Translations under genes and position numbers: made by a program
The notes under the pieces: model-generated
The model's input: only the letters and a program-made list of their open reading frames with translations
Database searches by the model: none
What the model was told of the DNA's origin: nothing
Shown: positions 1 to 5,278 of the stretch, piece after piece
Numbering within the stretch: position 1 is the first letter of the stretch
Layout: each line of letters starts with the position of its first letter
From: Planctomycetota bacterium
Lineage (GTDB): Bacteria > Planctomycetota > Phycisphaerae > WQYP01
NCBI GenBank assembly: GCA_021798635.1
Contig: JAJZGH010000235.1
Location: 1 to 7,286 of the forward strand
Direction: 5' to 3'
DNA: 7,286 bases

Positions 1-156
1 CCCATGGGCAAATCGCACCGTCTGGTCGAGCGGTAGCGGGGTGCACTCGGGGTGCGTTCCACCACCGGCAGAGCCGGCGGCTTTGTGAAGTTTCGTCGCA
101 CGCGCGTGTTGCCGGAAAATGTTGCGATGCTTCACCCCGAGGGACGGCGCACGCTT
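1..156. other. Unassigned GC-rich region upstream of the operon
   Basis: I see no gene here that I can defend. A + strand frame entering from the left edge closes at a TAG at 34-36 and could be the last residues (GKSHRLVER) of an upstream gene. The same frame then stays open to a TGA at 172-174, giving a 40-residue GTG-started reading from 52 that ends in LLSFFD. On the minus strand, a GTG-started frame runs from about 137 out of the left edge. None has a convincing Shine-Dalgarno sequence or recognisable motif, and the conflicting frames suggest mostly non-coding DNA. Confidence 0.3.
62..80 (+). terminator. Possible weak terminator hairpin of an upstream gene
   Basis: Bases 62-69 pair with 73-80 around an AGA loop. 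The stem has eight positions with one A-C mismatch and is very GC-rich. Only a short CTTTGTG follows, so the U-tract is poor. If an upstream gene ends at the TAG at 34-36, this hairpin lies 25 bp behind it, a normal terminator position. It could equally be a chance fold in GC-rich DNA. Confidence 0.25.
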
Positions 157-186
157 TTGTCATTTTTCGATTGAGGGGCGTATAAT
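157..186 (+). promoter_or_regulatory. Sigma-70-type promoter of the aminotransferase-transporter operon
   Basis: TTGTCA at 157-162 matches the -35 consensus at five of six positions. TATAAT at 181-186 is a perfect -10, and the spacer is 18 bp. Transcription should begin near 192-194, giving a leader of about 35 nt before the ATG at 229. That would leave the upstream GTG at 205 only about 12 nt inside the message, which argues against it as the start. Confidence 0.7.
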
Positions 187-215
187 TGTCGGCAGGTCCG
201 ACCGGTGTCGGCGTT

Positions 216-220
216 GAGGA
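216..220 (+). promoter_or_regulatory. Ribosome binding site that sets the aminotransferase start
   Basis: GAGGA lies eight bases before the ATG at 229, an ideal Shine-Dalgarno spacing. The alternative in-frame GTG at 205 has no comparable site. This supports starting the aminotransferase at 229 and dropping eight residues from the longest open frame. Confidence 0.75.
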
Positions 221-228
221 ATTTGATT

Positions 229-1614
229 ATGCATGAAGATTTTATTGCCTGGGTGGAACAACATCGGGGAACGCAATATGACTTGCACACGGATCATATC
301 AATCCGGCATTTGTAAAAATGCTCAAGACTATTGGCTTTGACCGCAATTACACGCGCGGCGAGGGGTGTTACCTCTGGGACGGTGAAGGCACACAATATT
401 TGGATCTGCTGACCGGCTGGGGCGTATTTATGCTCGGGCGGAATCATCCCAAAGTGCGACAGGTGCTGCGGCAGGTGCTTGATGCGCAAAGCCCCAACCT
501 GGTGCGCATGGATTGCAGCATTTTGAGCGGTTTAGCCGCGGAGGCTCTGGTGCGGCATACGCCGGACGGCGTGGACCGCGTATTTTTCTGTAACAGCGGC
601 ACGGAGACCGTGGAGACCGCGATAAAATTTTCGCGCTGCGCCACGGGCCGGCAAAAAATCATCTACTGCGAACATGCTTTTCACGGTCTAACCACCGGAT
701 CATTGGCCATCAACGGAGCTGATTTTTTCCGCCAGCGCTTTGGAGATTTGCTGCCGCATACTCAGGCGGTTCCCTTTAATGATCTGGTTTCACTGGAAAA
801 AGCTCTTGCCGCTCAGGATGCTGCGGCATTTATTCTTGAGCCTATTCAAGGCAAAAGCTGCGAGATTGTCGCGGACGGTTATTTAGCCGAAGCGCAACGC
901 CTGTGCCGCAAGGCCGGAACCTTACTGGTCGTGGATGAAGTGCAATCCGGTATGGGCCGCACGGGAAAATGGTTTTGCTTTCAGCATTGGCCCGAGGTAG
1001 AGCCGGATATTATCTGCGTGGCCAAAGGGCTTTCCGGCGGGTTTGTTCCAGTGGGTGCGGTGATAACGCGGCCCCGCATTATGGATGCGGTATTTAATTC
1101 CATGGAACGCTGCGTGGTGCATTCCAACACCTTTGGCCAAAATGATCTGGCCATGGCAGCGGCCCTGGCCAGCATTCAGGTCATTGAAGAAGACAAGCTC
1201 GTGGAAAATGCCGATGAACTGGGGCGTTACACCATGGCACGCCTGGCGGAAATCGGAAAAACCTGCCCGTTTGTGACGGAAGTCCGCGGCAAGGGCCTGA
1301 TGTTCGGTATTGATTTTGCGCGCCCGGAAAATTCTCTGAAACTTCGTCTGGCCTGGGACATGCTGCATAAACTTAATTTTGGCGTGTTCGGGCAGATGAT
1401 TATTATTCCACTGCTGAAAAAGCACCATATTCTCACGCAGGTGGCGGGTTACCACACTGAGGTGATTAAATTTCTACCGCCGCTGGTGGCCACAAAACAG
1501 GATATGGATTGGTTCCTGCAGGCCATGCAGGAAGTTCTGGCGGATACCCAGAAATTTCCTGGCACCGCGTGGGATACCGTATTGGGGCTGGCGAAAAATG
1601 TTGTAAAGGTATAG
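229..1614 (+). CDS. hpnO: Class III PLP aminotransferase, HpnO-like (aminohopanoid synthesis)
   Basis: A 461-residue cytoplasmic, PLP-dependent class III (ornithine/acetylornithine type) aminotransferase. Numbered from the ATG at 229, the cofactor phosphate-binding SGTE motif is at 123-126. The VVDEVQSG segment holds the pyridine-contacting Asp at 236, and the Schiff-base lysine is Lys266 in VAKGLSGG. The fold looks complete, from an N-terminal GEG-YLWDGEG-Y-D-L strand region to a C-terminal IKFLPPL segment. In HpnO, the family this most resembles, the enzyme is thought to aminate the C35 end of the ribosylhopane/formylhopane side chain to give aminobacteriohopanetriol. That assignment rests on general resemblance and on the HpnN-like transporter starting 46 bp downstream. 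An acetylornithine, diaminobutyrate or other omega-aminotransferase with another substrate remains possible. The class is near certain; the substrate is inferred. Confidence 0.85.
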   Translation: MHEDFIAWVEQHRGTQYDLHTDHINPAFVKMLKTIGFDRNYTRGEGCYLWDGEGTQYLDLLTGWGVFMLGRNHPKVRQVLRQVLDAQSPNLVRMDCSILSGLAAEALVRHTPDGVDRVFFCNSGTETVETAIKFSRCATGRQKIIYCEHAFHGLTTGSLAINGADFFRQRFGDLLPHTQAVPFNDLVSLEKALAAQDAAAFILEPIQGKSCEIVADGYLAEAQRLCRKAGTLLVVDEVQSGMGRTGKWFCFQHWPEVEPDIICVAKGLSGGFVPVGAVITRPRIMDAVFNSMERCVVHSNTFGQNDLAMAAALASIQVIEEDKLVENADELGRYTMARLAEIGKTCPFVTEVRGKGLMFGIDFARPENSLKLRLAWDMLHKLNFGVFGQMIIIPLLKKHHILTQVAGYHTEVIKFLPPLVATKQDMDWFLQAMQEVLADTQKFPGTAWDTVLGLAKNVVKV

Positions 1615-1660
1615 CACGCGCCATTGCGAGCCGGGTTGTTGCTGCAACGGCAAGCGGGCA

Positions 1661-4426
1661 ATGCGCCATGTTGCTTTCCATTTTATGGGTCCAATCCATC
1701 GAAGAGTTTTGAAGGACACGCTGCGGCTCACGCGGTACCCCCGCGTGGTACTGGCCATCGCACTGATACTGGCAGCGATCAGCGCTTTTCTGGCGTGTAC
1801 CCGGCTGCGAATTTCCACGGATCAAAACAAACTTTTTTCCAGCCATGTCACATTCTTCCACCAATATCTCCAATTTATCAAACAATTTCCTGAAAATGAA
1901 GCTGCGTTTATAGTGATTAAAGCACGTGATCCGGCCCATGCACCGGCAAGCAGCCAATGGATCGCCGCGGCGAATGCTGTCACCGCATCGCTTAGAAAAT
2001 TGCCCAAATATGTGGTATCCGTGGACAGCCACGTGCCTTTGAAAAAGCTTGGCAATCAGGGGCTGTTGTTCGCCCATTGGCCTGACGTGCGGGCGGCGGC
2101 CGCCGGTGCGCAGTCGCTGGCGCAGCTGGGGACAATCTGGGGGGAAAAGCCCGGCGTGCCGATTTCCTTTCTGGGCAAGACCCGTATCGTCCGATTTTTG
2201 CGACTTCTTGCCGCCCAGCCGCCCGCCGTACAAACCACCACGTTTGCCCGGACGCTGGCACAATCCTGGACGCATGCGATAAATCAGAGTCCGGCAAAGT
2301 CTGTCCCGATACCCGATTTATCAACACTGTTATCTCACCGCCCGCCAACGCCCGCCGCTGCGGGATATTACTACATCCGCGCCGGCAATGGTTCAGAGCA
2401 TTTGCTGCTGATCAAAGTCTATCCCAGATTTACCTATGATTCCCTGGCCGCGGTATCCCTGCCGTTGGAGAAAATCCATGCGGCAATGGTGCAGACCGCC
2501 CGTGCGTTTCATTCCCAGTTCACCTTCGGAATGACCGGTCGCCCCGTTCTGGCGGCGGATGAAATGCGCATTACCACAGCGGATAGTGACAAAGCTGAAA
2601 CGCTGGCGATGATTGTCGTGCTGATCGGCCTGATTCTGATGCTGCGCTCCATCTGGATGGGATTTGCTGCGGGAATAACGCTGGCCATCGCGATTGCCTG
2701 GACCTTTGGATTTGCCACAATTTTTGTGGGCGAATTGAATCTGCTTTCGACCGTGTTTGTCATTGCCCTGATCGGCATCGGCATGGATTATCTTATTCAG
2801 ATCATGGTGCGCTACCGCCGGGAAGCGCGGCGTTATGAACGTCAACAAGCGGTCTGGGCACGGGTGTTCCGCTACGCCGGCCCGCCCATCGCGACTGCCT
2901 GCGCCGGTGCGGCCGGGGCATTTCTTGTCGCGTTGACCACCCATTTTCGCGGCGACGCGGAATTGGGGTTAATCGCCGGCAGCGGCTTGCTGCTGTGCCT
3001 GCTGGCTGGTTACACGGTACTGCCTGCGCTGCTGGTGCTGTTCCCTCCGAAACTCGGTAGAGTTCAACCCGGCCAACGTTACACGGATAATCGCCCCCCG
3101 CCGCCCGCGGGTTTAAAAAATTTCCTCGGTCTGGGTCTCTGGCTGGCAATTCTTATTGGGCTGATTCCCTTTGCGCTGCGCCTGCGGTTTGATCCTAATC
3201 TGCTGGATTTACAGGCCCGCGGCTTGACCTCGGTCAAACTCGTGAAGGAAATGCCCACATGGTACGCCGTTGTGCTGTCAAAATCTTTGAAGCAATTAGC
3301 TCCTATTCAAGCTGCGCTCAATAAAGCCGCCGCTGGATTTGAATCTCCAATCTTGTCCACCAGCAGCATTCTGGATACCGCGAAGAAGCAGAAATACCTG
3401 GCCACGCGCAGCACGGCCTTGCGCCAGATTCACTGGCGTGATCCGGCTGCCGTGGCATCAGGAGATCTTCGCGGCATCGCTCTGGCCGCCAATGCTTTGG
3501 CCGCCACGTGGGATAAAGCATCTCATGGCACGGCCGCATCATCCGCCGCATCAGCGCAGGAAGCTGTCGCATCCCTGCGAGTGTTTGCCGCAAAATTAAA
3601 CGCGGCAACCGGCCGGCAACGGGATGTTGCGGCGCAGCAACTCTCCCAGTGGCAAAGGAAGTTCAGTCGATCGCTGGCGTCCGCGGCGGCGATGCTCACG
3701 CCCGGACCCTTGGATACAGCGCGCCTGCCGCTTCAGATTCGCCGCCATTTTCGCTCTGCGGCCGGCGAATATGCTTTGTATATCTATCCGCGTTTTGATC
3801 TTTGGGATCAATCGCGCCTACGGCAGTTTGTCGCCACGCTGCAGGGCACAGCCCAAAAGCCCGGCCTGGTCCCGACAAACGTTGATTTAACCGGCATTGC
3901 CATTCAACTGTATCACTCCACAGCATCCATTCGCGCGGCGTTCCTGCAGACTACAGTGCTGGCTTTTCTGGTTGTTCTTTTTCTGGTGTATCTGGATCTG
4001 CAATCCTGGGGACGCACCGCTATAACTGTTTCAGTGCTGGCTCTGGGCCTGCCGATGCTGGTGGGGATCATGGGCGTGTTGGGATTGAAATGGAACTTCG
4101 CTAACTTTTTTGCCATGCCGATTCTTATCGGTGCCGGGCATGAATACGGCGTATTTATGATGCATCGTTACCGGGAGGCGGAACATAATCCGCGGCGCAT
4201 CTGGCGATTCTGGGATGTCAGTGAACGGGCGCTGCTGATGTGCGCCTTTGTCACATGCAGCAGTTTTGGCTTTCTTGGACTTTCCCGCGACCGCGGTATC
4301 GCCAGCCTGGGAGTGATCATGGCACTGGGAATTGCCTGCATCTATCTGTCAGCCATCTTTGTCATCCGCCCGCTGCTGACATGGAGACTGTCCCATAAAG
4401 GCGTTTATAATAAGCTGCAAGAATGA
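1661..4426 (+). CDS. hpnN: MMPL/RND-family transporter, HpnN-like hopanoid exporter
   Basis: A 921-residue inner-membrane RND/MMPL protein built of two similar halves. Each half is one membrane helix (about 28-46 and 487-505), a periplasmic domain (about 47-310 and 508-755), then five helices (about 314-460 and 760-905). HpnN-like features include the RFDPNLLDLQ segment after helix 7, GIGMDY followed by MVRYR in helix 4, and GLIAGSG plus LPALL in helix 6. HpnN carries hopanoids towards the outer membrane using proton flow. The proton-relay pair appears as Asp376-Tyr377 in helix 4 but Glu828-Tyr829, preceded by His827, in helix 10. The second periplasmic domain has an Ala/Ser-rich, probably helical stretch (about 590-690). 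At 921 residues it is somewhat longer than my recollection of HpnN (about 860-880). The start is uncertain: neither ATG 1661 nor ATG 1685 has a strong ribosome site. It is very likely cotranscribed with the aminotransferase. Confidence 0.85.
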   Translation: MRHVAFHFMGPIHRRVLKDTLRLTRYPRVVLAIALILAAISAFLACTRLRISTDQNKLFSSHVTFFHQYLQFIKQFPENEAAFIVIKARDPAHAPASSQWIAAANAVTASLRKLPKYVVSVDSHVPLKKLGNQGLLFAHWPDVRAAAAGAQSLAQLGTIWGEKPGVPISFLGKTRIVRFLRLLAAQPPAVQTTTFARTLAQSWTHAINQSPAKSVPIPDLSTLLSHRPPTPAAAGYYYIRAGNGSEHLLLIKVYPRFTYDSLAAVSLPLEKIHAAMVQTARAFHSQFTFGMTGRPVLAADEMRITTADSDKAETLAMIVVLIGLILMLRSIWMGFAAGITLAIAIAWTFGFATIFVGELNLLSTVFVIALIGIGMDYLIQIMVRYRREARRYERQQAVWARVFRYAGPPIATACAGAAGAFLVALTTHFRGDAELGLIAGSGLLLCLLAGYTVLPALLVLFPPKLGRVQPGQRYTDNRPPPPAGLKNFLGLGLWLAILIGLIPFALRLRFDPNLLDLQARGLTSVKLVKEMPTWYAVVLSKSLKQLAPIQAALNKAAAGFESPILSTSSILDTAKKQKYLATRSTALRQIHWRDPAAVASGDLRGIALAANALAATWDKASHGTAASSAASAQEAVASLRVFAAKLNAATGRQRDVAAQQLSQWQRKFSRSLASAAAMLTPGPLDTARLPLQIRRHFRSAAGEYALYIYPRFDLWDQSRLRQFVATLQGTAQKPGLVPTNVDLTGIAIQLYHSTASIRAAFLQTTVLAFLVVLFLVYLDLQSWGRTAITVSVLALGLPMLVGIMGVLGLKWNFANFFAMPILIGAGHEYGVFMMHRYREAEHNPRRIWRFWDVSERALLMCAFVTCSSFGFLGLSRDRGIASLGVIMALGIACIYLSAIFVIRPLLTWRLSHKGVYNKLQE

Positions 4427-4527
4427 GATTTTACCGGGATGCCGCGTCCGGATGGGCAGCGCGTTGGGTTGAGACGGCGCTTGCTGGGGCGGGGTGCATA
4501 CTCTTCCTCGGGCTGCGTTCCGCATCG

Positions 4528-4563
4528 AACCGTGACGCTGCCGCGTCAGGCTACGGTTGTTTT
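4528..4563 (+). terminator. Imperfect hairpin followed by T-rich run
   Basis: AACCGT (4528-4533) pairs with ACGGTT (4553-4558), and inside it GACGC (4534-4538) pairs with GCGTC (4543-4547) around a TGCC loop. AGGCT (4548-4552) is left as a one-sided bulge. TTGTTTT follows immediately (4557-4563). It could end the operon about 100 bp after the transporter stop. It also lies exactly where the two frames of the putative third gene meet, so it could be part of that coding sequence instead. Confidence 0.35.
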
Positions 4564-4605
4564 CCGTAACTGGGCTTCGCATGCGACCATGGAAGGTACC
4601 GTTAG

Positions 4606-4625
4606 CTCAATGCGGGAGCGTTGAG
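4606..4625 (+). other. Eight-base-pair stem-loop with four-base loop
   Basis: CTCAATGC pairs with GCGTTGAG around GGGA. All eight positions pair on the + strand transcript, one as a U-G wobble. No T-run follows on either strand, so it is not a standard intrinsic terminator. It lies in the convergent region behind the transporter and inside the shifted frame of the putative third gene. Its role is unknown. Confidence 0.4.
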
Positions 4626-4730
4626 TTGTCCGCGGGAATGCGGTCTGATGACACGACACGTTCCGGCCCGTCGCGACTGGTGCTGCTTGCCGCACTTGAT
4701 CAGCTGTGGCCGGGGTTTATAAAGAATGCC

Positions 4731-4769
4731 GCGTTATGGCGCATACGCACGCGGTAGCCCGGATCGGGC
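4731..4769. terminator. Paired hairpins beyond the lipoprotein stop
   Basis: Two small inverted repeats sit close together. At 4731-4748, GCGT-ATG pairs with CAT-ACGC with one bulged T. At 4757-4769, GCCCG pairs with CGGGC around GAT. They lie about 50-85 bp past the minus strand lipoprotein stop, where a transcript end is expected, and converge with the + strand operon. Neither has a clear T-run, so terminator function is only suggested by position. Confidence 0.25.
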
Positions 4770-4816
4770 CAGCCTTCGTCTCGCCTTATACGGTAATCGG
4801 GTAACCGCCCTCGGTA

Positions 4817-5098
4817 TCATTGGCCGCGCGGATGCCGCAGCACCAACGCAACCTTCGATGGGGCGTTGATGGTGACTGGAGCGGCAGTTGTCGCCAGCTT
4901 ATTAGCTGGCGGGACAGAGCGCATTCCGTCATCATCACGGCGATCATCATCTCCGTTGCCGTGGTAATAGCCGCCACCGCCGTCATAGCCGCGGTGGTCG
5001 TCGCCCCCTCCGCCGTAGAAACAGCCGCCGAGAGTTACCATCATTGTCGCGGCTAGAAATGGAATGGCCATAAGCCTGAACCGATTTTGGCACCTCAT
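4817..5098 (-). CDS. Small secreted lipoprotein with Gly/Asp/His/Tyr-rich segment
   Basis: A 93-residue predicted lipoprotein. The N-terminus has basic residues (MRCQNRFR), a hydrophobic core (MAIPFLAATMMVT) and a lipobox LGGC with the lipidated Cys at residue 26. The residue after it is Phe rather than Asp, so outer-membrane sorting is plausible if Lol rules apply. Residues about 29-58 are low-complexity and rich in Gly, Asp, His, Tyr and Arg. The last 35 residues are more ordinary (PPANKLATTAAP onwards) and end in HPRGQ. The start is fixed by GGAGGA eight bases upstream; a longer open frame reaching 5203 overlaps the promoter -10 and is discarded. I recognise no family. Acidic and His-rich tracts can bind metal ions, but nothing here proves that. 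It has its own promoter and converges with the operon. Confidence 0.7.
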   Translation of the reverse strand: MRCQNRFRLMAIPFLAATMMVTLGGCFYGGGGDDHRGYDGGGGYYHGNGDDDRRDDDGMRSVPPANKLATTAAPVTINAPSKVALVLRHPRGQ

Positions 5099-5106
5099 GA
5101 TGAGAT

Positions 5107-5112
5107 TCCTCC
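5107..5112 (-). promoter_or_regulatory. Strong ribosome binding site of the lipoprotein gene
   Basis: On the minus strand this reads GGAGGA, eight bases before the ATG at 5098. It is the best Shine-Dalgarno match in the window and decides the start of the lipoprotein. Confidence 0.8.
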
Positions 5113-5147
5113 ATATAAGATAGCCAACCTGTGAAACCTGCACATTA

Positions 5148-5193
5148 AGGCCCCCATTGCGGTCATCATCCGGCAAGACCGCCCCATAAGCCT
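5148..5193 (-). promoter_or_regulatory. Structured leader of the lipoprotein mRNA
   Basis: In the minus strand transcript, GCGGTC (5182-5177) pairs with GACCGC (5164-5159) across a 12-base loop. Outside it, AGGC (5193-5190) pairs with GCCT (5151-5148), leaving a symmetrical 7 x 7 internal loop of similar sequence (TTATGGG and AATGGGG). The structure begins within a few bases of the predicted transcript start and ends about 35 nt before the ribosome site. It could stabilise the message or sense something. I do not recognise it as a known riboswitch. Confidence 0.35.
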
Positions 5194-5201
5194 GCTGAAG
5201 C

Positions 5202-5210
5202 ATTATAGCA
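5202..5210 (-). promoter_or_regulatory. Extended -10 promoter of the lipoprotein gene
   Basis: On the minus strand this reads TGC-TATAAT, a perfect -10 with the TGn extension. No -35 box sits at normal spacing, which is common for extended -10 promoters. The start would be near 5195, giving a leader of about 97 nt. It also rules out the in-frame ATG at 5203, which is part of the -10 itself. Confidence 0.6.
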
Positions 5211-5278
5211 CGCTGCCCCAGGCAATTATTTTTGTCGATGCAGGGCCGGATTTACTACCGCACACATGGCTGCGATAT

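Larger units (their letters stand above)
4423..4757 (+). pseudogene. Possible third operon gene, split by a frameshift
   Basis: An ATG at 4423 overlaps the transporter stop as ATGA, the usual layout of translationally coupled genes. It opens a 48-residue frame with a hydrophobic stretch (ALAGAGCILFLGL) that stops at TAA 4567-4569. A second frame, offset by -1, is open from 4536 to a TAG at 4755-4757. It reads like protein, with segments such as LRMRPWKVPL, SRLVLLAALDQLWPGF and IKNAALWRIR. Joining them anywhere in 4536-4566 gives one protein of about 110 residues, perhaps with an N-terminal membrane anchor or signal. I recognise no family. It may be a frameshifted pseudogene, a sequencing indel, a true recoding event or chance open frames. 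There is no good ribosome site at 4423, only GCTGCAAG, so it would rely on coupling. Confidence 0.35.

Noticed and set aside
1..136. Minus strand frame reading MKHRNIFRQHARATK and running out of the left edge
   Set aside because: It has no ribosome site before its GTG and no recognisable motif, and frames on the other strand are equally open, so the evidence is too thin.
1631..1647. GTTGCTGCAAC inverted repeat between the two operon genes as a terminator
   Set aside because: Five pairs with a one-base loop and no T-run cannot act as a terminator. The 46 bp gap and same direction argue for read-through.
4599..4640. tRNA-like segment: TTAGCTC then AATGCGG then GAGC resembles a D-arm
   Set aside because: The next bases do not form a five-pair anticodon stem, there is no T-arm, and nothing downstream pairs with the would-be acceptor strand. 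It is explained by the plain stem-loop at 4606-4625.
4820..5056. + strand open frame opposite the lipoprotein, rich in Ala, Val and Ile
   Set aside because: Its Ala/Val/Ile content is the antisense image of the Gly/Asp/His/Tyr tract. It has no ribosome site or signal, while the minus strand gene has both.
5201..5203. ATG at 5203 as the start of a 128-residue version of the lipoprotein
   Set aside because: This ATG is part of the perfect TATAAT promoter, so it would not be transcribed. The internal ATG at 5098 has a strong ribosome site and gives a proper signal peptide.
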